Under the pieces are notes generated by a model that did no database searches, was not told where the DNA came from, and saw nothing but the letters and a program-made list of their open reading frames with translations. The position numbers and the translations under genes are program-made. A stretch of 64,000 nt of DNA from Achromobacter sp. Bel (GTDB taxonomy: Bacteria; Pseudomonadota; Gammaproteobacteria; Burkholderiales; Burkholderiaceae_B), in NCBI RefSeq assembly GCF_012928505.1, contig NZ_JABBJN010000019.1, positions 1-64,000 on the forward strand. Reading direction: 5' to 3'. Below are positions 15,163 through 23,834 of this stretch, piece after piece. Numbering within the stretch: the stretch's first letter is position 1; each line of letters opens with the position of its first letter.

Positions 15163-17256
15163 ATGAGCAAATCCATCTCCGACAAGACCGTCCGCAATCC
15201 CGGCCTGAACACGCCGTTCAGTGAAATCCTGGAAAAGAACCTGTCGCGCCGCACGATGATGCGCGGCGGCCTGGCCGCTGCGTTCGCCACAATGACGAGC
15301 CTGGGCCTGGCTGGCTGTAACAGCAGCGATGACGATGACGACGCCGTGGACGGCGGTCCGAACCCGAACCCCAATCCCGAAGTCCCCGGCACCGAGCCGC
15401 CGGCTCCGGTCAAGCTGGGCTTTGACTCCCTGCCCACCTCAATGACCGACGGCTGCGTGGTGCCCAACGGTTACATCGCCCACGTATTCGCGCCCTGGGG
15501 CACGCCGCTCAACGACAACGCCATGCCGTGGGACCAGAACGGCAACAACAGCTCGAACGACCTGCTCAATTCGATGGGCATGCATCACGACGGCATGCAC
15601 TTCTTCCCGATCGAAGGCAGCTCCACCGAAGGCTTGCTGGCGGTCAACCACGAATACATCGACGAGCGCGCCCTGCACCCGAACGGCCCCACGAGCGTCG
15701 CCGGCAAGCGCCCCGCCGAAGAAGTGCGCAAGGAAATCAACGCCCACGGCGTCGCTATCGTCCACGTGCGTCGTGAAAACGGCCGCTGGAACATCGTCAA
15801 CAACTCGCGCTACAACCGCCGCTTCACGTCAGCCACCGCCATGAAGCTGGCCGGCCCGGTCGGCGGCACGGACTGGGTCAAGACCCCGTTTTCACCCAAC
15901 GGCACGCAAGTGCGCGGCACCAACAACAATTGCGGCAACGGGTTCACACCCTGGGGCACCTACATCACCGCCGAAGAGAACTGGGCGGCCTGCTTCGTGA
16001 ACACCGGCACGCGCCCGGCGCATCAGCGCCGCGTCGGCGTGTCCGCGGGTCCCGCCGCCCGCTACCAGTGGGAAACCGCCGCGAACGACCCCTCGGAAGT
16101 CCTCGGTGAATTCGCGCGCTTCAACGTCACGGAAACCGGCGCCAGCGCCACGCAGGACTGGCGCAATGAAGTCAACGGCTTCGGCTACCTGGTCGAGATC
16201 GACCCCTACGACCCCACCAGCATCGCCACGAAACGCACGGCTTTGGGCCGCTTCGCCCATGAAGGCTGCGCCTACAGCAAGCCCGAAGCCGGCAAGCCGC
16301 TGGCCTTCTACAGCGGCGACGATTCGCGTTTCGAGTACATCTACCGTTTCGTATCCGAAGCCGTGTGGGACCCGAAGGACGCCGAACGCACCGACCGCCT
16401 GGCCGTCGGCGCCAAGTACCTGGATAAAGGCACGCTGTATGTCGCCCGCTTCAACGCGGACGGCACCGGCGAATGGCTGGCGCTGACCGGCGCCACCCCC
16501 GGCACGGGTGGCCGCACGCTGGCCGATGAATTCGGCAGTCTGGACGCCATCCTGATCAACACGCGCGGCGCGGCCGACTTCGTGGGCGCCACGCCCATGG
16601 ACCGCCCCGAGTGGACCGCCACGCACCCCACCAACGGCGACATCTACCTGACGCTGACCAACAACAGCAGCCGCAACGCCGCTACCGGCACCAACCCGCC
16701 GAATCCGCGCCTGAACAACGTCAACGGCCACATCATCCGCTGGCACGACGAAGCGGGCTCCGCCAAGTTCGAGTGGGACATCTTCGTCTTCGGCTCGGAC
16801 GCCGGCGCCGACGCCGACACCAACCGCTCGGGCCTGACCGCGCTGAACCAGCTGGCCAGCCCCGACGGCCTGGGCTTCGACGCCCGCGGCATCTTGTGGA
16901 TCCAGACCGACAACGGCATCGACGGCGGCCGCAACAATAACGTCGCCCGCGCCACCAACGACCAAATGCTGGCCGTGATCCCCGGTTCGCTTGCCGACAG
17001 CACCGGCACCGGCCCGGCCATCAACGCGTCCAACCAGGCCGACCTGCGCCGCTTCTTCGTCGGCCCCAACGAAGCCGAAATCACCGGCTTCGCCATCACG
17101 CCGGACTACACCAGCCTGTTCCTGAACATCCAGCATCCCGTGAACTGGCCGTCGTACGGCACGGACGACGCCACCGTCGCCTCCACGGGCACGGTGCGCC
17201 CGCGTTCATCGACCGTGGTGATCCAGCGTGCGGACGGGGGACCGATCGGGGTGTGA
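15163..17256 (+). CDS. phoX: PhoX-family alkaline phosphatase, Tat-exported lipoprotein
   Basis: 697 residues of the PhoX/DUF839 family. The N-terminus carries a twin-arginine signal, LSRRTMMRGG (Arg29-Arg30), followed by a lipobox LAGC (Cys52) and a run of aspartates, so it should be exported folded by Tat and lipid-anchored. PhoX enzymes are calcium/iron-dependent phosphomonoesterases that free phosphate from organic esters at the cell surface under phosphate starvation. The sequence has the family's many Asn/Gly-rich beta-propeller strands. The PhoB box at 15087 predicts control by PhoBR. It is a single-gene unit: its stop directly abuts the convergent stop of the LprI-like gene (TGATCA at 17254-17259). 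Confidence 0.9.
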   Translation: MSKSISDKTVRNPGLNTPFSEILEKNLSRRTMMRGGLAAAFATMTSLGLAGCNSSDDDDDAVDGGPNPNPNPEVPGTEPPAPVKLGFDSLPTSMTDGCVVPNGYIAHVFAPWGTPLNDNAMPWDQNGNNSSNDLLNSMGMHHDGMHFFPIEGSSTEGLLAVNHEYIDERALHPNGPTSVAGKRPAEEVRKEINAHGVAIVHVRRENGRWNIVNNSRYNRRFTSATAMKLAGPVGGTDWVKTPFSPNGTQVRGTNNNCGNGFTPWGTYITAEENWAACFVNTGTRPAHQRRVGVSAGPAARYQWETAANDPSEVLGEFARFNVTETGASATQDWRNEVNGFGYLVEIDPYDPTSIATKRTALGRFAHEGCAYSKPEAGKPLAFYSGDDSRFEYIYRFVSEAVWDPKDAERTDRLAVGAKYLDKGTLYVARFNADGTGEWLALTGATPGTGGRTLADEFGSLDAILINTRGAADFVGATPMDRPEWTATHPTNGDIYLTLTNNSSRNAATGTNPPNPRLNNVNGHIIRWHDEAGSAKFEWDIFVFGSDAGADADTNRSGLTALNQLASPDGLGFDARGILWIQTDNGIDGGRNNNVARATNDQMLAVIPGSLADSTGTGPAINASNQADLRRFFVGPNEAEITGFAITPDYTSLFLNIQHPVNWPSYGTDDATVASTGTVRPRSSTVVIQRADGGPIGV

Positions 17257-17931
17257 TCAGCGCACCGCGAACCAGTCGCCGAACAGGCTGCCGTTCATGC
17301 CGCAAAACGGCGGACCGAAGCCGGCGTCTTTGACACCGGCGGGCGGGACTTCGCGGACCACCAGCACAGCGCCGCGGCGCGTCAGGGTAAGCACCCAGGG
17401 CGCGCCGTCCTGATAGGTGACGCTCAGGGTGTCACCCGAGACGACCGCGTTGCCGCTCAAATCGCAGACCCAGCTGCCGCTATAAGGCCGAGAGGAATTG
17501 GCCGCCACGAACAGCTTGCCCTCGGCGGTTTGCGTGATCTCGATTTCACCTTCGATGTTTTTCCACTTGCCGATAAAACCAGCCGGCGGCTGCGGATTGA
17601 TGGCCTTCAGGAAACGCAGACGGTAATCCATGCTGGTGCCGATCTCTTTGAACGGCGTGCTTCCCACGTGGGGCTCGGCATAGATCTTGTCGCGCACGCT
17701 CAGGAAATAACGCTGATCGGCGGTCAGCGATTTGGCTGCCTCGGCGTCAAGCTTGCCACGCACCGCGTTGTATTGCTGTGCGATGGCCGCATCCTGGGCG
17801 GCCAGCACGGCGTTGCCGCAAAGGGATTTTTCGACCGGCGTGGAAGCTTTGGCGCAGTTGAATGAGGGCGCAGCCGCCGCCGCGCTGCCCGCGGTGGCCA
17901 ACGAGGCTGCAAGGACCAGATGACGGATCAC
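17257..17931 (-). CDS. LprI/DUF1311-like exported protein
   Basis: A 224-residue protein. A signal peptide ends near residue 20 (SAAAAAP). The region FNCAKASTPVEKSLCGNAVLAAQDAAIAQQYN (about 24-55) is typical of the LprI/DUF1311 N-terminal domain, whose paired cysteines probably form a disulfide and whose members include lysozyme inhibitors. The rest (about 105-224) has a beta-rich C-terminal domain with several cysteines (Cys at VCDLSGN and PPFCGMN). The start is GTG 17931 with a weak ribosome site; a different start is possible. It probably acts in the periplasm. The lysozyme-inhibitor role is known only for some members, so it is not claimed here. Confidence 0.72.
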   Translation of the reverse strand: MIRHLVLAASLATAGSAAAAAPSFNCAKASTPVEKSLCGNAVLAAQDAAIAQQYNAVRGKLDAEAAKSLTADQRYFLSVRDKIYAEPHVGSTPFKEIGTSMDYRLRFLKAINPQPPAGFIGKWKNIEGEIEITQTAEGKLFVAANSSRPYSGSWVCDLSGNAVVSGDTLSVTYQDGAPWVLTLTRRGAVLVVREVPPAGVKDAGFGPPFCGMNGSLFGDWFAVR

Positions 17932-17969
17932 GGCGTGAAGTTCTCTAGAGGGTGTGGACGGTCGACTGC

Positions 17970-19016
17970 TTACTTCCCGCGGCCGATCGACAGCGGCACG
18001 CCCCAGATCGGATCCTCCATGCCCTCTTTGCCCAACGGCGTGATCTGCATGGGTTGCAAGGTGGACAGCAGTTGCCGATGCGCATCGGTCAAATCGCGCT
18101 GCGCGATGAGCTTCTGGGTGAACTCCATCGGCGCCGGGCGCGTGTAGACGGTGAAGTCCTCAAGCGGGCACTCGATCTTCTTCGGATCGACCGCGCGGCA
18201 ACCCGACTGCTTGTACTGGTAGCTGGGCGTCTTCATGTGCACGCGTTGACTCAGCACGAACTGGCCGCCCCTGAGCGTAAAGCTGGCCAGCGCCCGGTTC
18301 GGCGCAAGGCGCGACTGCACCTTGATCGCGGGAATGTCCCGCGAATCCGTCTGCTCGTAATAGCCGGCGCGGGAACCCTGCGTGGTCTCGGTGTACTGCT
18401 CTTCGCCCCAGCTGACGCAGGCCCCCGTCCCCCGATGCACCGCCGTGCAGACCGTGCGCGTCTTCAACTGGGTGCCGGTGGTGCCTTCGTGCCAGTTGGT
18501 CTCTTTGTAGTACTCGCGATAGAGCTCCGGCGACAGATACACGGTGCCATTGGCGCCCCGCCCCGAGCCTGCCGGACCGCTGCGCGCGCCCACCTGGTCC
18601 AGCAAGGCATTCAGCTTGTAATCGTCGCCGCCCGTCAGCAGGTATTTGCCCGGCGGCAAGATATGCACTTCAAACGCCTTGAACAAATAGGTGGCGTCCT
18701 TGTCGCGTTGCAGCGCATTGTTCTGGAACTTGCGGCCAAAGGTGATGTTCTGCATTTTTTCATGCGTAAAGATCACATTGCCGGTCCATTTCATCATGGA
18801 CTCCGCATCGTTCAGCGTGGCATGCGGCATCACGTCGGCCACCAGCACCACCGCCATGTCCGCCTTCAGCGCCTTGTCGATCAAGTCCAGCAGCTGGGCA
18901 TATCGCGGGTCGTCCATGGTGCCTTCGCCGTGTGAATCCGGCACGGTCACGCATCCCGATAAAGCCAGGGCAAGCGTCAGGGCGGAAAGGGCGACTCGCG
19001 GTTGGGCCAGCGTCAT
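17970..19016 (-). CDS. Lipoprotein of unknown function
   Basis: 348 residues from ATG 19016. Lipobox LSGC with Cys22 follows a clear hydrophobic segment, so it should be a lipoprotein. The mature part begins with an acidic stretch, then mixed alpha/beta sequence (LPPGKYLLTGGDDYKLNALLDQ and later KTRTVCTAVHRGTGACVSWGEEQYTETTQGSR). Several Cys residues may form disulfides. No family is recognised. The frame extends upstream to 19253, but the extension lacks a signal and a ribosome site, so 19016 is preferred. A 337-nt gap separates it from the DUF1801 gene on the same strand, so it probably has its own promoter. Confidence 0.82.
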   Translation of the reverse strand: MTLAQPRVALSALTLALALSGCVTVPDSHGEGTMDDPRYAQLLDLIDKALKADMAVVLVADVMPHATLNDAESMMKWTGNVIFTHEKMQNITFGRKFQNNALQRDKDATYLFKAFEVHILPPGKYLLTGGDDYKLNALLDQVGARSGPAGSGRGANGTVYLSPELYREYYKETNWHEGTTGTQLKTRTVCTAVHRGTGACVSWGEEQYTETTQGSRAGYYEQTDSRDIPAIKVQSRLAPNRALASFTLRGGQFVLSQRVHMKTPSYQYKQSGCRAVDPKKIECPLEDFTVYTRPAPMEFTQKLIAQRDLTDAHRQLLSTLQPMQITPLGKEGMEDPIWGVPLSIGRGK

Positions 19017-19353
19017 GGGATCGGTCCTTGAATGGGGCGGAATCGGATACGTGATCGCGCATCCTACTGACTTGAAAGGAGGCTGCAACCATCGGGTGGC
19101 GGACTGAAACATGGCCCGGCCGGCCATGACGCGCACCGCTTGGCATGCCCCACTCGCCTGCGCGAAGGGATGCCTGGCTGGGATCAAGCCGTGGCGCGGG
19201 CTGCGACCATGCCAGGGGGCACGGAAGACGCCATGCGAGCGCTGACAACCCATCGCGAGGGGCGTAATTTATTGTTGCGAGTGTTTCGCACGCCCCGGCG
19301 ATATCGGTCCACGGAGGGCCCACCGCGCACCCGCACCGCTCCTGCTTTTCCCC
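19017..19353. other. 337-nt intergenic region
   Basis: Between two leftward genes. I see no open frame with coding character and no clear terminator. It must hold the promoter of the lipoprotein gene; the A/T-rich part near 19265-19275 (TAATTTATTG) is the only likely core, but I cannot assign a -35/-10 pair. Confidence 0.5.
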
Positions 19354-19869
19354 TCACATCCGTTCACCCGGCAATCGACTGGCCTGCCTGACCCAATCGC
19401 TGAATTGCGCCTCGTCCAGCACATCGTCCTCGCGAATATCCAGATAGCGGGTGTCCTGGCTCTTGGACGCCCCCGGCGGCATGGGCTGCAACGACTGCCC
19501 GCGGAAAAAGGCGACTTTGACGTACTTGGTGAAGCAATGCAGGCTCAAGAACCAGCCCTCGCCTTTCAAACCATAGAACGGCGAATTCCATTTCACGGCT
19601 TTGTGCACGTTGGGAACCGCCTGGACGATCAGCGCGTCGACCCGGCGGCCCAGCTCCTGCTTCCAGCCGGGCATCGCCGCGATATAGGCTTGCACGGGAC
19701 CCTCGCCTTCGCCTTTGGGGATTTGCGGATTGCCGCCAGACAGCAGGACGGGTTTGCCGTCAGCGCTATCGTCCGGCTTCGCGGCGGACGGCTTCACGGC
19801 CGTTTTCGGCTTGGTGGTAACGGCATTCTCGCGGGCAGCGGTCTTGCTGGCGGACGTCTTTCCGGCCAT
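19354..19869 (-). CDS. DUF1801 (YdhG-like) protein with basic N-terminal tail
   Basis: 171 residues. The C-terminal two thirds (about 58-165) fit DUF1801: VQAYIAAMPGWKQELGRRVDALI, then HKAVKWNSPFYGLKGEGWFLSLHCFTKYVKVAFFRG. These small proteins are thought to be intracellular and some bind iron or nucleic acid. Residues 1-37 form a Lys/Ala/Thr-rich tail (repeated KTA, KPS, KPK type units) like histone H1-like tails, an unusual addition. The function is unknown. Confidence 0.82.
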   Translation of the reverse strand: MAGKTSASKTAARENAVTTKPKTAVKPSAAKPDDSADGKPVLLSGGNPQIPKGEGEGPVQAYIAAMPGWKQELGRRVDALIVQAVPNVHKAVKWNSPFYGLKGEGWFLSLHCFTKYVKVAFFRGQSLQPMPPGASKSQDTRYLDIREDDVLDEAQFSDWVRQASRLPGERM

Positions 19870-19998
19870 GGAATGGCTCCGTTAAGGGGAAGCTCGACAG
19901 TAAACCGAGTCCCCCCGGCCGCCAAGCCCCCTTGGCCGCGAGCCTCCTCCCCCCCGGCGCTGCGCCACGCGCCCACAAGCGGACCCCGTTTGGGCAAT

Positions 19999-20769
19999 TC
20001 AAATACCCGGACGCAGTCCGAAGCGTCGTTCCAGTTCTGAGACCGCGCTCGCATCATCCAGTGCGGTTTCCACCACCTCGTTGTCCCGAACCACCTTCAG
20101 CGCATTGCCCACCAGGATGCTGCGGCCCGATTCGTCGTGCAGCACCACCACGCGCTTCTGCACGAAGATCGCGTCCGGGTGGGTCGAGTTCAGGTAGTTC
20201 GCCGGCACGAAGTCGATCCAGTCCTGCGGCGACAGGTCAAACGCGTACTGATTCAGCCATTGCCCGCCGGAGCGCGCCTTCAGGACGAATTCCTCGCCCG
20301 CCGGCCGGCTCAGCATGAAGGCGTCCATATCCTGATGCACTTCGGCCTCCAGTTCCGCCAGGTTCATTGGCGCGCGTATCCCATAGCTGCCAAAACCCAG
20401 ATCGCACAGCCAGTCGGCGCCGCTTACGCGGACCACTAGCGCCATATGGGTCTTGGGTCGCTTGACGGGGTAGAACATCGGGCGGGCTGCCACAAAGCGG
20501 TAGGCAATGCCCAGCGCCTCGAGCGCCATGGCGAACAGGCCGTTTACCTCATAGCAATAACCGCCACGGCGGCGCTCGACGATTTTCTCCACAATGGCTT
20601 CAGGCACCAGCGATACGACGCGTCCCGCCTGAACGTCCAGGTTCTCGAAGGGCACCGTGAACAACTGGCGGCGCATCAGCGCGGCCACCGTGGCGATGTC
20701 GGGGCGGGTGCCGCCGTCGTGGCCGATGCGTTCAAGGTAGCGGGCCAGGTTGAAATTATCTGCGTGCAT
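19999..20769 (-). CDS. Arylamine N-acetyltransferase
   Basis: 256 residues. The catalytic triad is present: Cys72 in RRGGYCYEVN, His108 in RPKTHMAL and Asp123 in LCDLGFGS. It transfers acetyl groups from acetyl-CoA to aromatic amines or hydrazines; in bacteria the family also takes part in detoxification and in some secondary pathways. The FENLDV motif at about 41-46 also fits. The length is a little below the usual 270-290. It is divergent from the MocR gene; the 122-nt gap between them holds an inverted repeat that may control either. Confidence 0.93.
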   Translation of the reverse strand: MHADNFNLARYLERIGHDGGTRPDIATVAALMRRQLFTVPFENLDVQAGRVVSLVPEAIVEKIVERRRGGYCYEVNGLFAMALEALGIAYRFVAARPMFYPVKRPKTHMALVVRVSGADWLCDLGFGSYGIRAPMNLAELEAEVHQDMDAFMLSRPAGEEFVLKARSGGQWLNQYAFDLSPQDWIDFVPANYLNSTHPDAIFVQKRVVVLHDESGRSILVGNALKVVRDNEVVETALDDASAVSELERRFGLRPGI

Positions 20770-20865
20770 GGAATGCGCCTTCCGGTTTCGGGCTGATAGG
20801 GGAAACTGGATAGTGCCCGCAACAGTGCGCCTGGACGGCGACAGGCCGGCCCTCGGTTAAGCTGT

Positions 20866-20890
20866 ACAGATCGTGTTTTCTTCTATCTGT
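20866..20890. promoter_or_regulatory. Possible MocR operator
   Basis: ACAGAT (20866-20871) and ATCTGT (20885-20890) form an inverted repeat with a 13-nt spacer, directly upstream of the mocR ATG at 20892. MocR proteins often bind sites upstream of their own gene. The half-sites are short, so chance is possible. Confidence 0.4.
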
Positions 20891-20891
20891 C

Positions 20892-22373
20892 ATGCAGCAC
20901 AGTTATGCGCTACTCGCTTCGCGGCTGAAAGCCGCCATTCGTGCCTCGGAATACCCGGTGGGCGAACGCCTGCCTTCCGTCCGCGCCTTGGCCGTCACGC
21001 ATGGCGTCAGCGTTTCCACCGCCACCCGCTGCTACCGGCAATTGGAACGCGAGGGCTATGCGCAAGCGCGCTACAAATCGGGCATGTATGTGGCGGATTG
21101 GAAGGCCTTGCACCCGGCCCGCCGCAGCACGCCCGCAGCGGCCGCCGCGGCCCCCGCCCCGACTCGCCTGGAATTTGACCAGTTGGCGTCTCTGCAGCAC
21201 CGCATGACGCAGTTGTATGCGCTGACGGCGCAACCACTGCCCTTGGCACTGCACCTGGCCAGCGCCGCGCCGCAATGGTATCCCTGCGATGCCCTGGCGC
21301 GGATCGCGCAGCGGCAGTTGCGGCAGGATCCACTGGCCCTGGGCGCCTATCCCTCCGGCACCGGGCTGCCGGCATTCAAGGCCGAACTGATCGCCCACCT
21401 GGCGACCTGCGGCATCGACGCCGAGCCCGAAGACGTGTTGATCACCAATGGAGCCACCGAGGCCATGCAGATCGCGTTGCGGTCCGTGGCCAAGCCGGGC
21501 GACACCATTGCCGTGGAGTCCCCGGTGTACTTCGGGCTGCTGCAAACCATCGAGAACCTGGGGTTGCGCGCGCTGGAAGTACCCTGCGTGCCGGGCCAGG
21601 GAATGAGCCTGGAGGCACTGGAATACGCGTTGGAACATCATGGCGGCGTGCGGGCGGTAGTGGCCATGCCGTCGTTCCAGAACCCGCTGGGCGATTGCAT
21701 GCCGGAGGCCGCCAAGCAGCGCCTCTTGAAGATCGTGCGGCGCCATGACCTTACCCTGATTGAAGACGATGTCTTCGGCGACTTGGGACACAAGACCGAC
21801 CGTCCACCCGCCGTAAAGGCCTGGGACCGCGATGGCCGGGTGATTTACTGCGGCTCGTGCAGCAAGAGCATCGCGCCCGCGTTCCGCCTGGGCTGGGTGC
21901 TGGGCGGCCAGCGGCATCGCCAACTGGAATCGCTGAAGATCAGCAGTTCTTTAGCCGCGCCGTTGCTGGAACAGCAAGTGCTTGCCGACTACATGAAATC
22001 CGGCAAGCTGCCCGCGCATCTGCGCAAGCTACGCGCGCGCTTGGCGTCGGTCGTGCCGCTGGCCAGGGACTGCGTGCGCCAGCACTTCCCGGCAGGCACG
22101 CGCGTGCGGGGGCCCGACGGCGGATGGTGGCTGTGGCTGGAACTCCCCGACCAGACGGATACGTTGACGCTCTTGCGCACGGCGGTACAGCACGGCATCG
22201 CCTACACACCAGGCACGCTTTTCTCCGCATCGGGAAAATTCGGCCACTGCTTGCGGTTGAACATCGCCCGGCCCTGGAGCACCGCGATGGCCGATGGCCT
22301 GCGGGCCTTGGGTGCCGCCGCAGCCAACACGCAAAAAAGCCGGCCCGCTCGCGCGATACCGGCTTTCAGCTAA
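20892..22373 (+). CDS. MocR-type regulator (GntR HTH fused to aminotransferase)
   Basis: 493 residues with two domains. The N-terminal GntR winged helix covers about 1-72 ([32 protein letters not shown]) and the fold-type I aminotransferase domain about 110-475. The PLP lysine is Lys325 in [16 protein letters not shown], with Asp292 in [10 protein letters not shown] at the pyridine nitrogen position. Such proteins sense an amino compound or PLP and control transport or metabolic genes. The target is not clear: the nearest divergent gene is the arylamine acetyltransferase. The final codons overlap a terminator hairpin that appears to serve the opposite-strand tRNA. Confidence 0.93.
   Translation: MQHSYALLASRLKAAIRASEYPVGERLPSVRALAVTHGVSVSTATRCYRQLEREGYAQARYKSGMYVADWKALHPARRSTPAAAAAAPAPTRLEFDQLASLQHRMTQLYALTAQPLPLALHLASAAPQWYPCDALARIAQRQLRQDPLALGAYPSGTGLPAFKAELIAHLATCGIDAEPEDVLITNGATEAMQIALRSVAKPGDTIAVESPVYFGLLQTIENLGLRALEVPCVPGQGMSLEALEYALEHHGGVRAVVAMPSFQNPLGDCMPEAAKQRLLKIVRRHDLTLIEDDVFGDLGHKTDRPPAVKAWDRDGRVIYCGSCSKSIAPAFRLGWVLGGQRHRQLESLKISSSLAAPLLEQQVLADYMKSGKLPAHLRKLRARLASVVPLARDCVRQHFPAGTRVRGPDGGWWLWLELPDQTDTLTLLRTAVQHGIAYTPGTLFSASGKFGHCLRLNIARPWSTAMADGLRALGAAAANTQKSRPARAIPAFS
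22333..22366 (-). terminator. Terminator of tRNA-Pro, inside the 3' end of mocR
   Basis: Read on the minus strand: AAAGCCGG, a 15-16-nt loop, CCGGCTTTTTT. The T-run lies on the minus strand only, so it terminates leftward transcription from the tRNA. It overlaps the last 12 codons of mocR on the plus strand. A smaller hairpin (AAAGTGT/ACACTTT) lies just before it at about 22373-22392. Confidence 0.7.
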
Positions 22374-22412
22374 AAGTGTCGGGAAACACTTTCAAAAATT
22401 CGACCACATCAA

Positions 22413-22490
<78 letters not shown>

Positions 22491-22708
22491 AGTCTTAATA
22501 GTCTTACTACTTACTATCCAGGCATTTCTGCCTACCTGCTTGCTCGGCTACGCTCAGTGCAACCAAACATCTTGCTGCTTTTTCACTATCAATTTTTCAC
22601 TATCAACAGCGACCGCTATTAGAACCTAAATTCAGTTTTTTTGAAAATCGGGTTTTTCAACCTTGCTTTTCAATCTTGCTTTTCAATTCCCCGAATCAGG
22701 TTTCCGCG
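22491..22708. other. A/T-rich leader region with short tandem duplications
   Basis: This 218-nt stretch lies between the tRNA and ispB and is far poorer in GC than its surroundings. It should hold the tRNA promoter on the minus strand. Two tandem duplications stand out: TTTTTCACTATCAA twice (22580-22593 and 22594-22607), and CTTGCTTTTCAAT twice (22662-22674 and 22675-22687). No coding frame is convincing. Confidence 0.6.
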
Positions 22709-23674
22709 CTAGCGATCTCTATTCACCGCGAAAGCGCAGAATTCTAGCAGAGAATTAAGGAAAGGGGAAACGGGGTAGGCGGACAGGGCTTCGCGGGCCC
22801 GATCGGCCTCGGCCACGGCGGCCTGGCGGGCGTGTTCCAGCGCGTCGGTAGCCTGGATAGCGGCGGCCACGGCGGCGAAGTCGGCGTCGCCCGTCTTGAT
22901 GGCGTCGCGGATCAGTTGTTGCTGTTCAGGCGTGCCCACTTCCATCACGCGGATCAGCGGCAGCGTCGGCTTGCCTTCGCGCAGGTCGTCGCCCACGTTC
23001 TTGCCCAGGGCCGCGGCGTCGCCGCTGTAGTCCAGCACGTCGTCGACCAGTTGGAAGGCCGTGCCGACATGGCGGCCGTAGGCAGCCGCGGCGGCTTCCT
23101 GCTCGGGCGTCGCGCCCGCCAGCACGGCGCCGACTTGGGCGGCGGCTTCGAACAGCTTGGCGGTCTTGTAGCGCACCACTTGCAGGTAGCGCTCTTGCGA
23201 GACGTCCGGATCGTGTACGTTCAAGAGCTGCAGCACCTCGCCTTCGGCGATCACCGTGGTGGCTTGGGACAGGATGCTCATGATGCGCATCGAGTCGGCC
23301 TCGACCATCATCTCGAACGAGCGGGAATACAGGTAATCGCCCACCAGCACGCTGGCGGCGTTGCCGAACACGGCGTTGGCGGTGTCGCGGCCGCGGCGCA
23401 GGTCGGACTCGTCCACCACGTCGTCATGCAGCAAAGTGGCCGTGTGGATGAATTCCACGACGGCGGCCAGCAACTGGTGATGCGTTCCTTCGTATCCCAG
23501 GGCGCGCGCCACCATCAGCACCATGGCCGGGCGCATGCGCTTGCCGCCCGCCCCAATGATGTAGTCGCCGATCGTGCGGATCAGCACCACATCGGAATTC
23601 AGCCGATCGCGGATGACCGCGTCGACAGCCTTCATATCGTCAGCAATGGGGGCAATAAGCGCGGGGAGGTTCAA
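22709..23674 (-). CDS. ispB: Octaprenyl diphosphate synthase
   Basis: 321 residues, a trans-polyprenyl synthase. Both aspartate-rich motifs are present: DDVVD at 84-88 (LLHDDVVDESDLRRG) and DDVLD at 211-215 (FQLVDDVLDYSGD). They bind the Mg ions and the diphosphates of the allylic substrate and IPP. It elongates farnesyl diphosphate to octaprenyl diphosphate, the tail of ubiquinone-8. In many proteobacteria the gene faces rplU directly; here an FAH enzyme and an IclR regulator lie between. A TATAAT-like element on the minus strand (23761-23756) lies about 85 nt upstream of its start. Confidence 0.96.
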   Translation of the reverse strand: MNLPALIAPIADDMKAVDAVIRDRLNSDVVLIRTIGDYIIGAGGKRMRPAMVLMVARALGYEGTHHQLLAAVVEFIHTATLLHDDVVDESDLRRGRDTANAVFGNAASVLVGDYLYSRSFEMMVEADSMRIMSILSQATTVIAEGEVLQLLNVHDPDVSQERYLQVVRYKTAKLFEAAAQVGAVLAGATPEQEAAAAAYGRHVGTAFQLVDDVLDYSGDAAALGKNVGDDLREGKPTLPLIRVMEVGTPEQQQLIRDAIKTGDADFAAVAAAIQATDALEHARQAAVAEADRAREALSAYPVSPFLNSLLEFCAFAVNRDR

Positions 23675-23834
23675 GACGTATCCGACAAGTGAAACGAGCC
23701 GCGTGGGGGCTCTTACCGCTGGGCCCGCCAGGTGCGGCGGGGGATTCGACCAGCGATTATACGGGGTGTTACGGGGGGGCCGGCAGGCGCGTCCACCCCG
23801 CGTGCGCGCCTGCCCCGCGCCCTCCCCGATCCTG

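Noticed and set aside
15892-17136. 414-codon minus-strand frame opposite phoX
   Set aside because: Shadow of the PhoX gene; Gly/Ala/Val-rich and without any motif.
22580-22687. Tandem repeats as a possible CRISPR array
   Set aside because: The units are directly adjacent with no spacers, and there are only two copies; no cas genes are near.
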